Shown here: piece by piece, positions 1 through 9,542 of the stretch
Position numbering within the stretch: the first letter of the stretch is position 1
Layout: every line of letters starts with the position of its first letter
NCBI GenBank assembly: GCA_947384775.1
Contig: CANDIF010000001.1
Location: forward strand, 185,976 to 249,975
Reading direction: 5' to 3'
Origin: an uncultured Clostridium sp.
Lineage (GTDB): Bacteria > Bacillota > Clostridia > TANB77 > CAG-508
DNA: 64,000 nucleotides
Position numbers and translations under genes: made by a program
The notes under the pieces: generated by a model
Seen by the model: the letters and a program-made list of their open reading frames with translations, nothing else
The model's database searches: none
What the model was told of the DNA's origin: nothing

Positions 1-630
1 GCCAATCCCTTTTGGAGTGTGTATTTTATGACCTGATAATGATAAGGTATCTACATTTAGTTCTTTAACATCTATCTTTACCTTTCCAACTGCCTGCACT
101 GCATCACAATGGAATAATATGTTATGTTCTTTTGCAATTTTTCCTATTTTTTTAATTGGATAAATGTTACCTATCTCATTGTTTGCCATCATTACAGCTA
201 TTAACATAGTATCTTTCTTTATTGCATTTTCTAATTCTGATAAATCTATTTGTCCTTTAGTATTTACTGATAAATATGTAATCTCATATCCTAATGTTTC
301 TAAATATTTCATGGTTTCCATTATGGATGCATGTTCAACTTTAGTTGTAATAATATGCTTTTTATCAGGATTATTTTTTACCGCACTCATAATCGCTGTT
401 ACATTACTTTCACTAGCACAACTGGTAAATATAATTTCATTCTGATTCGCATTTAACAATTCTGCAATATTATTTCTAGCTTCTGTCATTGCATCTTTAC
501 TTTCTCTACCAAATGAGTATATACTACTAGGATTGCCATACCTTTCTCTTAAAAACGGTAACATTGCCTCTACTATTTCTGTATCACATTCAGTTGTAGC
601 ATTGTTGTCAAAATAAATATTATGTTCCAT
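1..630 (-). CDS. Cysteine desulfurase (NifS/IscS family), 3' end outside the window
   Basis: Class V PLP-dependent aminotransferase that would take sulfur from cysteine for Fe-S clusters or thiolated tRNA. The visible 210 residues start FDNNATT, carry the cofactor aspartate region DAVQAVGK and reach SGHK with the PLP-binding lysine, all typical of the family. The gene runs off the left edge, so the catalytic cysteine cannot be seen. The ATG follows AAAGGAG at good spacing. The usual FTSGATESN loop reads FTSCASESN, so the glycine and threonine are changed. No isc/suf partner is visible. The family is certain from motifs; whether it serves Fe-S, tRNA thiolation or another pathway is not. Confidence 0.88.
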   Translation of the reverse strand, partial: MEHNIYFDNNATTECDTEIVEAMLPFLRERYGNPSSIYSFGRESKDAMTEARNNIAELLNANQNEIIFTSCASESNVTAIMSAVKNNPDKKHIITTKVEHASIMETMKYLETLGYEITYLSVNTKGQIDLSELENAIKKDTMLIAVMMANNEIGNIYPIKKIGKIAKEHNILFHCDAVQAVGKVKIDVKELNVDTLSLSGHKIHTPKGIG

Positions 631-745
631 ATAATTTATCTCCTTTTATTTTTCATATATTATATCAGAAATCAATTGATTTTAATAGTAGTTTATTAAA
701 AATTCCTATTTGAATAACTGCTATATTCTATATTAAAAAACAATA

Positions 746-1012
746 TTATTTTTTAATATGTTTTTCCCATATATTTCTTATAAGTTTTAATGATAATGTA
801 GATAATGTAAATCCTATTACTGGAACTAATGAACTTAATGCTATATTGCTAATTTTATTAGTAATAATAGAATATATTACTACAACAATATATGTCAATA
901 AACATATGCATATTCTTCTTGTCCAACATGTTTCCCATTTTTTATCAAGTTCTACTTTTTTATTTCTTTCTTTTATTTTTTCTATTTCTTTTTCTAATTC
1001 TTTATTTTCCAT
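746..1012 (-). CDS. Small membrane protein, charged N-terminus plus two TM helices
   Basis: An 88-residue protein that I do not recognise. Residues 1-30 are almost all Lys/Glu and probably helical or coiled coil. Two hydrophobic segments (about 34-52 and 58-78) predict a membrane hairpin, and the tail is basic. The ATG follows GGAGAAGAG. It sits just downstream of the aldo/keto reductase gene with about 20 bases between, so it probably closes the same transcript. No catalytic residues are visible and no function is proposed. Confidence 0.6.
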   Translation of the reverse strand: MENKELEKEIEKIKERNKKVELDKKWETCWTRRICICLLTYIVVVIYSIITNKISNIALSSLVPVIGFTLSTLSLKLIRNIWEKHIKK

Positions 1013-1033
1013 TCTCTCTTCTCCTCTTTTATA

Positions 1034-1900
1034 TTAAAACTGATTAGGTAATTGATCTATTGTTACTCCATCTCCTGTTCCATACCAGTCTATTTTTATA
1101 TTGTTGAATTCTTCGCTTTCAAAACTATTTAATTTTTCATAATCTTTTTTCTCCATTTCAAAATCTAATGATGATAAATTCTCATTAATTCTCTCAACAT
1201 TAGTACATTTTATTAATGGTTTTATTCCCTTTTCCTTTATAATCCAATTAAGAATGATTTGATTTTGAGTCTTTTTATATTTCTCTGCTAATTCCAATAA
1301 TACTGGATATTTTCTTTCTGCTGTTCTATTTCTTCTTAATGCTTGATATGCTATAAAAGTAATGTCGTTTTCTTTACAATAGTCTAAGATTCCAATATGT
1401 TCATTTGTCTTACATTCTAAATTATATACACCTTCAAAAAAGTCTAATTTTATTTTTTCATTTATTTCTTTTAGTTGTTCTAAATTACAATTACTTATTC
1501 CGAGATATCTAACTTTTCCTATATTAACTAATCTTTTCATTTCTTTATATGTATCTAATAATTCTAATTTTGTTGCTTTGGGTGTATGGAGTTGTATGTT
1601 ATCTACATATTCAAGATTTAATATCTCTAAATACTCATTTAATTGTTTTTCTATATCTTCTACTTTTTCTATTGTGGGTTCTATGTTAACATTTATAAAT
1701 ATCTTTTCTCTATCTAATTTATTTACATAGTCTTTTAAACTTCTTACAACTTCTCCATTATTGTATAACATATATAATGATAAGTAGTTCTGTCCTTCTT
1801 TATAAGAATGTATTAATCCTTCCATATCATTTCCGATGTTTTCATAATCAATTTTCCAAGTTCCAATTCCAATAGGAAAAATTTCATTTTTATTTATCAT
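1034..1900 (-). CDS. Aldo/keto reductase-like protein with altered active site
   Basis: A 288-residue (beta/alpha)8 protein of the aldo/keto reductase superfamily, recognised by the opening IGIGTWKI, the Tyr-containing YNNGEVV stretch, the histidine in IQLHTP, GKVRYLGISN and the later NQIILNW segment. The family normally uses an Asp-Tyr-Lys-His tetrad with NADPH. Here Tyr and His are kept, but the Asp position (usual IDTA) aligns with Ser in LSLY, and the Lys position (usual TK) aligns with Asn in INVNIEP. It may be a poor reductase or a binding protein. Its start overlaps the end of the HAD gene by 4 bases (ATGA), so the two are translationally coupled. Confidence 0.82.
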   Translation of the reverse strand: MINKNEIFPIGIGTWKIDYENIGNDMEGLIHSYKEGQNYLSLYMLYNNGEVVRSLKDYVNKLDREKIFINVNIEPTIEKVEDIEKQLNEYLEILNLEYVDNIQLHTPKATKLELLDTYKEMKRLVNIGKVRYLGISNCNLEQLKEINEKIKLDFFEGVYNLECKTNEHIGILDYCKENDITFIAYQALRRNRTAERKYPVLLELAEKYKKTQNQIILNWIIKEKGIKPLIKCTNVERINENLSSLDFEMEKKDYEKLNSFESEEFNNIKIDWYGTGDGVTIDQLPNQF

Positions 1901-2577
1901 ATTTTATCTCCTTCTATTTCTAAAAAATTATATACACTTTTTTTAATTTTATCAAATTCTAATCCTGTTGCTAAACAGACATTCCATCCCATTTGTTTTG
2001 CTGTTTCTATATTTGCTGGTGTATCATCTATGAATAATATGTTTTCTTTTGGTATTTTACATTGTTCTTCAACAATTTTATATATTTTTTCATCTGGTTT
2101 TCTACAACCTAATTCAAATGATAACCATACAAAATCAAATTTTGATAAATTATAGTGTTTATTTATTCTGTTTTTATCTAATAAAGTTAAATTAGATAAA
2201 ATTCCTATTTTGCATTTACTCTTTAGGCTATGTGCAAACGAAACAACATCTTTGTAATATACTATTTTATCAGTTTCTTCTTGATAGACTTTATAGAACT
2301 TATCATAACTACATTCTAAACCAAATTTTGCTTTTATTCTTTCAAACCATTTTTGTATATCTTCATTTATTATTACCTCTGAAATATATTTGCCGTTTTC
2401 ATCACGACTACATTCATCCCACATTTTGCAAATAGTTTCATCGTCTAGTTCTTTTGTTTTTTTATTCAATTTCTTAATCGTATCTATTCTTGAAGTATAA
2501 CAATTATATTCACCTTTATGGTGGCTTGATACTATTCCTCCCCAGTCCCAAATTACAATCTTATTTTCATTTTTCAT
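1897..2577 (-). CDS. HAD-superfamily hydrolase (subfamily IA-like)
   Basis: A 226-residue haloacid dehalogenase-fold phosphatase candidate. Motif I is IWDWGGIV with the nucleophilic Asp; the second Asp of DxD is replaced by Gly, as in DLGGV-type HAD proteins. Motif II is ILSNLT, motif III the lysine in GCRKPDEKIY, and motif IV ILFIDDTPANIETA with two acidic metal ligands. A helical cap lies between motifs I and II (about residues 20-110). The substrate cannot be deduced. It follows the MATE-like gene by 3 bases and overlaps the aldo/keto reductase, inside one long leftward operon. Confidence 0.85.
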   Translation of the reverse strand: MKNENKIVIWDWGGIVSSHHKGEYNCYTSRIDTIKKLNKKTKELDDETICKMWDECSRDENGKYISEVIINEDIQKWFERIKAKFGLECSYDKFYKVYQEETDKIVYYKDVVSFAHSLKSKCKIGILSNLTLLDKNRINKHYNLSKFDFVWLSFELGCRKPDEKIYKIVEEQCKIPKENILFIDDTPANIETAKQMGWNVCLATGLEFDKIKKSVYNFLEIEGDKI

Positions 2578-2580
2578 ACT

Positions 2581-3756
2581 TTAAGCTTTCCTCATTTCCA
2601 TATTAATTTTATTTTTATTTATTATAATACTTGTTGTAATAAGTTGGTATACCACAGAAAAGGCTAATCCTATAGATGTACAAAATGGTAATAATATAAA
2701 AGAACAAATTATTCTTATAAAATTTGAAATTTGTTTATGTATAGTTGCCTTTAAAGCAGAATGTTCTATTTGTATATATGTTAGTTTTGTTATATAGATA
2801 GGATACATGTACATACTCATTAGCTCAATTCCTGTTATAATTAATGTAGCTTTTATATCTACATTATAAATCGGATATAAAATAGCTCCCATTACAATGC
2901 TTGTTCCTATTAATCCACATATTAATTTTTTACTATTTTTTATATGTTCTTTATATGAAAAGACATTTTTTGCTATATCAATTTGTGCTACTGTTATTAC
3001 TGCATTTGAAATATCCCACTGTGTATCTGTTATTAAAGTAGAAAAAGATATCGCTAAAATATACTTTTCTCCAAAATCAAATGAGTTTTTAAATCCAAAT
3101 AAATATATAATAAACATGCTTATTTCAGCAAACAAATATGCAGAATCATATTTTATACAGCTAAGGACATTTATCTTAAATTTCGTTTTTTCTATAGTTT
3201 TAAACATAATTATTAAAACAAATATTGCCGTAATTATAAATGAAATAATTGTTATTTGTATCTGATTTTTAGTTATAATACTCATAATTATTAATGATAA
3301 GAAATTAATTAAATTAAATGTAAAGCTACATTTATTTGCAATTTTATGCTTATTTTCATAGTACAATTTGCATAAAGAAAGATTTAATAGTAATTGTAAA
3401 AACATCTGTGCAACTGCATATATTGCAAATGTTCTATATATGTTGCTATCCATATTCATAAAATTTATATATTTATCTATATTAAGAATTATATATCCAA
3501 GTATTATAAAACCTAATGTTGCTCCACATATAATTCCTGAAAATACGCTTTCTTTTGTTTTATCCCTAATTGCACTTATATTAGCTCCTACTCCAAAAAT
3601 ACTTCTTATACTACTTATAATAAATTGTACAGGATATATTAGTGTAAATATATTAATTAAATTTCTATCTATCAATACTCCAAGTAAAAACCATATTGCA
3701 ATTGGTGTTATGGATGTTACAAACGTATCAAACCCTGTTCTTAATAATCTATTCAT
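2581..3756 (-). CDS. MATE-like multidrug/flippase-fold membrane transporter
   Basis: A 391-residue, very hydrophobic protein with about ten to twelve predicted TM segments, no signal peptide and short charged loops. Length, helix pattern and the N-terminal FDTFVTSITPIAIWFLLG segment resemble the MATE/MOP flippase superfamily, which exports drugs or flips lipid-linked substrates using an ion gradient. Identity is weak, so MATE-like is an inference. It lies between an HD-domain gene and a HAD gene with almost no spacing. As the operon also has an ABC exporter, it may share export work with it, but nothing in the sequence names the substrate. Confidence 0.65.
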   Translation of the reverse strand: MNRLLRTGFDTFVTSITPIAIWFLLGVLIDRNLINIFTLIYPVQFIISSIRSIFGVGANISAIRDKTKESVFSGIICGATLGFIILGYIILNIDKYINFMNMDSNIYRTFAIYAVAQMFLQLLLNLSLCKLYYENKHKIANKCSFTFNLINFLSLIIMSIITKNQIQITIISFIITAIFVLIIMFKTIEKTKFKINVLSCIKYDSAYLFAEISMFIIYLFGFKNSFDFGEKYILAISFSTLITDTQWDISNAVITVAQIDIAKNVFSYKEHIKNSKKLICGLIGTSIVMGAILYPIYNVDIKATLIITGIELMSMYMYPIYITKLTYIQIEHSALKATIHKQISNFIRIICSFILLPFCTSIGLAFSVVYQLITTSIIINKNKINMEMRKA

Positions 3757-3783
3757 TGTTCCTTATTACTCCATATATATTCA

Positions 3784-4560
3784 TTACTTTTTTATCTCTA
3801 AAAAATTATTTGCAACTTTTCTTATTTGTTCCATCTTTTCTTTTGTTTCGTTGTTTTTGTAATCTATTCTATCTATTACAATATCTATATAATTTTTTTC
3901 TTTAATATAATTTAATGATATGTCAAAGTTCAAATCAAATATAAATCCTATAAAACAAATCCAATAGTCAATTTGTGTTTTTCTATCTGATGATTTAACG
4001 CATTGCTTACTCATTATTGCATCATATACATTATCTGATATTTTTTCATATTCTAATGTTTCTGGGTTATATACACTAGGAAAAATATTTCTAAAGTGTT
4101 CTTTTTCTTTTACTCTAAAATTATCAAGTTTATCTGCATCTCTTATAATTTTGCTATGTAATAGTTCTTTTTCATTAAGTCCTTCTTCTATTTTGTATTT
4201 ATTATGATTATATATTGTCTTTTTGATTATGTCGTCATATTTATTATCATCTATAAAGTCTCGTATCATTCCATTTTCAAATAATACCTTTACTCCATAA
4301 TCTGCATGATCAAATTCGTCATTATCTATAAAATCACTAGTTTGTTTTACTTGTTCAAACCTTCCGATATCATGTAATAAACCTATTAATTTTGCAAGTT
4401 CAATATCTTCCCCATCTAAGTTTAATCCTTTTGCAATATATTCACTTTTTTGAACTACTTCGTATGTATGTCTTATCTTTAATTTAATATTTCCATCTTC
4501 AATATCATAATCTTTTAAATAATTTTTAAAACTTTCTTCAGCTTTTCTAAAATCAATCAT
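3784..4560 (-). CDS. HD-domain phosphohydrolase
   Basis: A 258-residue protein with an HD metal-dependent phosphohydrolase domain. The ligands are visible in order: a histidine in HTYEVVQKS (about residue 30), the HD doublet in GLLHDIGRFEQ (about 63), histidines in DEFDHADYG and YNHNKYK, and the distal Asp in RDADKLDNF. The family includes nucleotide and metabolite phosphatases. The ATG abuts the end of the radical SAM gene by one base, giving strong coupling. The C-terminal 80 residues are unrecognised. Substrate unknown. Confidence 0.85.
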   Translation of the reverse strand: MIDFRKAEESFKNYLKDYDIEDGNIKLKIRHTYEVVQKSEYIAKGLNLDGEDIELAKLIGLLHDIGRFEQVKQTSDFIDNDEFDHADYGVKVLFENGMIRDFIDDNKYDDIIKKTIYNHNKYKIEEGLNEKELLHSKIIRDADKLDNFRVKEKEHFRNIFPSVYNPETLEYEKISDNVYDAIMSKQCVKSSDRKTQIDYWICFIGFIFDLNFDISLNYIKEKNYIDIVIDRIDYKNNETKEKMEQIRKVANNFLEIKK

Positions 4561-4561
4561 A

Positions 4562-5422
4562 TTAAGCTCCTTTATTTCTTTTTTCTTCTAATCTTTTTAG
4601 AAATCCACATGTCTTGCATAGGTTACAAGTTATAATTTGATTTTCAAAATTTCTTTTAATTTCATTTGTCTTATTTTTATTTAGTATGTCTTCCATAGTT
4701 TCTTCTAATATATTTCCTAATGGTATATCTCCATTATTATCTAAACAGCATGGCACAACAGTTCCATCTACTAATATACCTATCTGTTCTTTTAATGCAA
4801 GGCATCTTCCATTTTCAATTATAGGTTCATTTTCTATATTAGGCCATGTAAATTCGGTATCTTGATTGATAAAAATATTATCTCTTATCTTGAGAAACTC
4901 ATTTCTAGTTAGCTTTTCTCTTAGGTTTTCTATATTATAATAATCTGATATTTCTTGTATTATCTTGCAATTTATATCATTTTCTTTAATAGTTTTTAAA
5001 TTCCATAGTCTATATGAAATAATTATGTTTTCTAGTTTTTCTACACTTTCAAAAATGTCCTTTAAATACTGTTTACCAAATAATTCATTTTGTGTACTAC
5101 TATGTAATGATATATTAATTTGCCTAACTGATTTTGAATTATTTATTATATCCAATTTATCTTTTAATAATGTTCCGTTTGTTGTTATATTTGCTTTTAA
5201 ATTATATTTTTCTAATATCTTTAAAAGCTCTTCTAAATTGCTATGTAGCAATGGTTCACCTTTTACATGTAAGCATACTAAATTAGTAAACTTAGCTATT
5301 TTTCTTACTACTTCCTCAAAATCTTCTACACTCATAAACTGTTTAGTTCTAGTTGTTTCTGGGCAAAATTTGCATTTTAAATTGCATATGTTTGTTATTT
5401 CTATATATATTTTTTTAAACAT
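4562..5422 (-). CDS. Radical SAM/SPASM-domain protein
   Basis: A 286-residue radical S-adenosylmethionine enzyme. CNLKCKFC near residue 13 is the CxxxCxxC motif that binds the catalytic [4Fe-4S] cluster; VKGEPLLH and ITTNGTLL are the GEP and strand motifs of the barrel. The C-terminus has a short SPASM-like auxiliary-cluster region with cysteines in GRCLA, VPCCLD and CNLCKTCGF. Such proteins include peptide-modifying maturases and anaerobic sulfatase-maturase relatives. No obvious precursor peptide lies beside it. It is flanked by HD and RibD-like genes at near-zero spacing, so it belongs to the leftward operon. Confidence 0.9.
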   Translation of the reverse strand: MFKKIYIEITNICNLKCKFCPETTRTKQFMSVEDFEEVVRKIAKFTNLVCLHVKGEPLLHSNLEELLKILEKYNLKANITTNGTLLKDKLDIINNSKSVRQINISLHSSTQNELFGKQYLKDIFESVEKLENIIISYRLWNLKTIKENDINCKIIQEISDYYNIENLREKLTRNEFLKIRDNIFINQDTEFTWPNIENEPIIENGRCLALKEQIGILVDGTVVPCCLDNNGDIPLGNILEETMEDILNKNKTNEIKRNFENQIITCNLCKTCGFLKRLEEKRNKGA

Positions 5423-5435
5423 TTTATACCTTTAC

Positions 5436-6134
5436 CTATAAAACTTTATATTTTAGTTGTATGTATGAATTTTCTAATACATTATTTTCTAACAACTCTA
5501 ATGCTTTTAGCTGATTTAATTCATCTATTTTTGTAATTGACTTTCCATCTATTAATGTGCTTGTATTTTTTCCTCCTACTAAAATTGGTGCAATTACAAT
5601 ATTTACATAGTCAATTAAATTACCTCTTAAAAATTCTCCATTCAATGTTCCGCCTGATTGTATGGTAATCCTCTCTACATTATAATTTTTCTTCAAGTCT
5701 TTCATAAGAATTTTTAAATCTATGTTTTCATAATATATTATCTCTAAATTGTCAAATTTATCTAATAACTCATATGCTGGATGTTTTTTATTATCTGTTA
5801 CTAAAAATAATCTATTAACCAAATTACATAAATATTCTACTCCTTGTTCATTCAAATGTGGTTTTCTATCTATAATTATAAATCTGCAATCGATTTTGTT
5901 AGGTTTTTCTGCTTTATCATTTACTCCAATTTTTGCCATTGTTCTTCCTGTATTCAAAGAATAGTAATCTGTAGTTTGTTCTATTTCATAATATTGATGT
6001 AATCCTTCCTTTACTCCATCTATTTTGCACCAATCTTTGTCAACGTCCAATTCATCGCTATCTCCACTATTAATTTTTCCATCTAATGACATAAGCATAA
6101 ATAATGTGTTAATTGGTCTGTTAGAATTTTCCAT
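5436..6134 (-). CDS. RibD C-terminal/dihydrofolate reductase-fold reductase
   Basis: A 232-residue protein with the RibD C-terminal (DHFR-like) fold, which in riboflavin synthesis reduces the ribosyl chain with NADPH. Diagnostic features are MLMSLDGKI at the N-terminus, the nucleotide-binding IQSGGTLNGEFLR (about 158-170) and IAPILVGGK. No deaminase half is fused and no other rib gene is near, so it is more likely a stand-alone reductase of the RibD/YyaP/YwjB type than the riboflavin enzyme. It is packed between the flavodoxin and radical SAM genes. ATG follows GGAGGAAGAG. Confidence 0.83.
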   Translation of the reverse strand: MENSNRPINTLFMLMSLDGKINSGDSDELDVDKDWCKIDGVKEGLHQYYEIEQTTDYYSLNTGRTMAKIGVNDKAEKPNKIDCRFIIIDRKPHLNEQGVEYLCNLVNRLFLVTDNKKHPAYELLDKFDNLEIIYYENIDLKILMKDLKKNYNVERITIQSGGTLNGEFLRGNLIDYVNIVIAPILVGGKNTSTLIDGKSITKIDELNQLKALELLENNVLENSYIQLKYKVL

Positions 6135-6149
6135 GTAACTCTTCCTCCA

Positions 6150-6722
6150 CTAATTAATAAATTTACTAATGCAATTTTTTATCTCTTGTTTTTGTTCTTC
6201 AAAGTTAAATTTTGTTATAGGTATTCTACCTATCATATCCATTTTCATAAAATAATTTAATGCGTCAAATGCTTGCAAAGTATTTTGTGTACCGCCTCCG
6301 CTTCCTCCTGCACATGCCATTGCAATAAACTTTTTGCCTTTAATTTTTGAATTGTCATTAAATGCATCACATCTTTTTAATCTATCAAAAAAAGTTTTAG
6401 CACTTTCACTCATCTCCCAAAAATAAACAGGTGTTATGAAAATAAAACCATCATATTTATTCATCATATTATACAATTCATTAAAATCATCATTCATAAT
6501 GCATTTATGTTCTTCTAAACAAATTCCCCAACCTCTTTTACCACATGCCATGCATTTCTTTATATTTTTATAATTCATACATATATGCTCTACCTGTATA
6601 CCTTTGCTTTTCAATTCATTAGTACATTCATCTACACAAGAAAAAGTTAGACCTATTTTATTTGGAACATAACTATCTTCATTTACTTTGTTATTACTAA
6701 AACTTAAAATTAAAATTTTCAT
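6150..6722 (-). CDS. Flavodoxin-fold NAD(P)H-dependent FMN reductase
   Basis: A 190-residue flavoprotein of the NADPH-dependent FMN reductase/iron-sulfur flavoprotein-like group. MKILILSFSNN is the first strand with the FMN phosphate loop, KKCMACGKRGWGIC is the cysteine-bearing insert common in clostridial members, FITPVYFWEMSESAKTFFDR is the family's flavin loop and CAGGSGGGTQNTL the second flavin contact. It may transfer electrons to partners in this cluster such as the RibD-like reductase or radical SAM enzyme, but that link is only by proximity. The short Cys insert could bind an Fe-S cluster or act in redox sensing. Confidence 0.85.
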   Translation of the reverse strand: MKILILSFSNNKVNEDSYVPNKIGLTFSCVDECTNELKSKGIQVEHICMNYKNIKKCMACGKRGWGICLEEHKCIMNDDFNELYNMMNKYDGFIFITPVYFWEMSESAKTFFDRLKRCDAFNDNSKIKGKKFIAMACAGGSGGGTQNTLQAFDALNYFMKMDMIGRIPITKFNFEEQKQEIKNCISKFIN

Positions 6723-6746
6723 TTTTACTCCTTTTATGTATATATA

Positions 6747-7370
6747 TTATATCTTTCCTAGCATTTTGTCTATGACTTTAAAAAATCTTTCACCATCTTC
6801 ACAATATATTTTAGTATTATATCTTGTATTTCTTATATAGTCCATATTCAATAATTTCTTGCATATTTTCTGTCCATGTATAGTACTTGCCTCTGCCATT
6901 ATTTTTTCTATTTTTATATTTCTTTCTAATAGCGTGTTTAACATGTCTATACATCCTCTTAAAAGAGTTGTTATTACTCTATAGCTGTTTCTATATTTCT
7001 TATCTATTGATATAGAAGATAAATACATAAAATAAGTTCCATTATTCTCATACTTTTCTATCTGACTACATACTACATCAGATTCGTGCATTTTGTCTTC
7101 ATAAATGTCGTAAAATGTTTTTTTGTTTAATGGCAATATACTTACGCTAGCTATAATCTCATTTTTATTATTCCTTACCCCAATACAAGTTAAATCATTT
7201 TTATTGTACCAATTTAATACTTCCTCTGCTGAAGTTATATTATCATCTGGAAAATATGAATGTTCTATATTTTCTATTCTCTTAAAATCTTCTATATTGA
7301 ACCTATATTCTATCTGAAAAATATTATTTTTTCTAGGATCCTTACTTTTAAAATCTGTATTTAATTCCAT
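6747..7370 (-). CDS. GNAT-family acetyltransferase-like protein
   Basis: A 207-residue protein with a probable GCN5-related N-acetyltransferase fold: an acidic N-terminal alpha-beta part, a central strand YFMYLSSISIDKKYRNS that matches the GNAT strand before the CoA loop, and a C-terminal GQKICKKLLNMDYI like the late helix and strand. The classical Q/RxxGxG/A CoA loop is poorly conserved (KYRNSYRVIT), so this is a divergent member. It is followed by the flavodoxin gene after 24 bases. Acceptor unknown. Confidence 0.6.
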   Translation of the reverse strand: MELNTDFKSKDPRKNNIFQIEYRFNIEDFKRIENIEHSYFPDDNITSAEEVLNWYNKNDLTCIGVRNNKNEIIASVSILPLNKKTFYDIYEDKMHESDVVCSQIEKYENNGTYFMYLSSISIDKKYRNSYRVITTLLRGCIDMLNTLLERNIKIEKIMAEASTIHGQKICKKLLNMDYIRNTRYNTKIYCEDGERFFKVIDKMLGKI

Positions 7371-7418
7371 ATTTATATTCTCCTATTAATAATTTACTTG
7401 ATAATGCACATTTTCCTT

Positions 7419-7883
7419 CTATTCTCTTATCATCATTGTATAAGTAGAAACACAATTGTTTTCCTTTTCTTCAAATTCATATAGAGACATAAATCCATTT
7501 TTTTGATGTACTTTTAATGAAGATCCATTCGATAAATCAATGCAACTAAATATGGTGTATCCTTCATATTTGTTAATTATATATTCTATTAGTTTAGTTG
7601 CAATTCCTCTATTTGCATATCTTTTATCAGTAACAATTTCCCATATATATGCTACTTTATCTGGCATATTTTCTATTTTATTAGGGTATCCTTCTTTTTC
7701 ACAAAAATCTTTTCCTAAATATATAGCAATATATGCCATTGTTATATTATTTTCTCTCCATACTATCTTTAGTATCTTATCTTCATTTAATGCGATTTGA
7801 TTACTTTCCAAAGTTATATATCCATTATTATTTTCTTGCCATATTTTCTGTACATCATCAAGATATTTATTTTCTATTATCAT
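7419..7883 (-). CDS. GNAT-family N-acetyltransferase
   Basis: A 154-residue acetyltransferase with a clear CoA-binding region: WEIVTDKRYANRGIATKLIE contains the RxxGxA pyrophosphate loop (RYANRGIA), followed by a helix, and SSLKVHQKNGF matches the C-terminal helix and strand typical of GNATs. It probably acetylates a small molecule or amine; the substrate is unknown. It lies directly after the ABC exporter genes in the leftward operon and before a second, more diverged GNAT. Confidence 0.82.
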   Translation of the reverse strand: MIIENKYLDDVQKIWQENNNGYITLESNQIALNEDKILKIVWRENNITMAYIAIYLGKDFCEKEGYPNKIENMPDKVAYIWEIVTDKRYANRGIATKLIEYIINKYEGYTIFSCIDLSNGSSLKVHQKNGFMSLYEFEEKENNCVSTYTMMIRE

Positions 7884-7903
7884 TTTTATACCTCTTTATC
7901 CGT

Positions 7904-9542
7904 TTACACCTTTTCTTTATTTACTATCATATCTATTTGTCCATCTTTTAAGTAAATTATTTTATCTGAATTTTCAATTGTTGATTTTCTATGTGCTACT
8001 ATAATTACTGTACTGTTTTCTGAAATTTTATCAATGATATTCTGTATCATTTTCTCTGTCTGTAAATCTATATTAGATGTTGGCTCATCAAATATATAAA
8101 AATTTGCCTTATGTAATATAGCCCTTATGAATGCTATTATCTGTAATTCTCCATATGACAATTTCGAAAGTTTTATCTCTGTATCTAGTCCATTTTCTAA
8201 TTTATTAAATAAACTTTCTACTCCCATTTCATATATTAATTCATTTATTTGATCATCTGTTATATTCTTATTTCCTAAAGTTATATTATTTCTTACTGTA
8301 TCTACAAATATATATGGATTTTGTGATATATATGAAATATTTTCTCTTAAACATTTTGTAGAAATCTTTGAAATATCACAATTATCAATTAATATTTTTC
8401 CTTTTTCTATATCATATAATTTCATTAATACGTTTGTAATCGTTGTTTTTCCTACACCTGTCCTACCTGCAATAGCTACTTTAGTTCCTTTTTTTATTAT
8501 AAAAGATATATTTTTAAGTATCATTTCTTTATCATATCTCATCGATACATTTTGAAATTCAATATCTCCGATTTAAATTTTTTATTTGTTCTCCAGCTTC
8601 AATATTTTCTTTTTCTGTTTCATTTAATAATACTTTTATTCTCTTATATGAATTTATGCAGGTCTGCAATTCTTCTAATTGATTACAAATTTCTTCAAGT
8701 GGTGTCTTACATTCTTTAGTATAATATAAAACTAAATAAATACTTCCTAAAGATATTGCTACATTAATATTTAAGGCATAATACATTATAGCATAAATTC
8801 CTATTGCTTGAATCATTGTTATTATCCAATATGGGAAATTATGTGTAAATATGTACTTTTTTCTTATATTCAATTCTGAATAAAACAAACTATTCATTTT
8901 ACTTATATTTTTATTTTGCAATTTAAAAAGATACGTTAATCTGTTTTTATTATATAATTCTGAAAATTCTTTGTGTTCCTTATCTCTTTTCTTCAATATT
9001 TCATTATCTAGGTTACCTAATATTTTAGTAAACTTATATACAATAATAGAAATTATAACTACTGTAATACTCCCTATAATAGCCAAATTAACGTTTGCAA
9101 CAAACATCATCACAATCATAAATATTATATATAAAATATTGCTTAAAATGCACTCTAAAAATCCGAAAAATAACTCAAACAGATTGTCTACATCTGAAGT
9201 TAATCTAGTATATAGTTCAGAAGAATTATATTTATTGAAAGTAATCATTTTAAAATTTAATACTTTATCAAATAATGCTTTCCTAATATCTTTCAAAATT
9301 TTACATATTGTTTTACTCATTAGAATATCTCTTATATACTTAAATATTACTATACTTAAATGTAACAATATGTATATACAAATAAAAACTGTCATCATCT
9401 GTAGCATATCTTCTTTTGAAAAATCAATTTCTACTACTTTTTTTACTATATATGGCGGTAATGTTGATATAAAATCACATATTAATAATAACACTCCCAA
9501 TACTATTATTGGTTTAATATGTTTCTTTACAATCTCTTTCAC
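7904..9542 (-). CDS. ABC exporter half-transporter B (TMD+NBD), needs +1 recoding at CGG
   Basis: Exporter-type half ABC transporter, read as 545 residues if one base is skipped at 8570. The first frame (GTG at 9542, overlapping the TAG of subunit A) gives about 290 residues of six-helix TMD and then meets CGG at 8568-8570; in that frame a stop follows three codons later. Skipping the C and resuming at GGA gives GDIEFQNVSMRYD, the normal linker into an NBD, followed by Walker A GRTGVGKTT, a degenerate signature LSYGE, Walker B FYIFDEPTSN and H-loop VAHRKST. Neither piece alone is a transporter. The intact Walker B Glu and H-loop here complement the good signature of subunit A, so the pair makes one competent ATP site. 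Confidence 0.88.
8567..8570 (-). other. +1 recoding site (C-GGA) in ABC half-transporter B
   Basis: On the minus strand the phase runs AAT-CGG-AGA then TGA two codons on. Reading AAT-(C)-GGA-GAT instead continues into the nucleotide-binding domain with Gly at the join. In the second frame a TAA lies immediately upstream, so the change of frame is confined to a few bases around the CGG. Confidence 0.85.
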
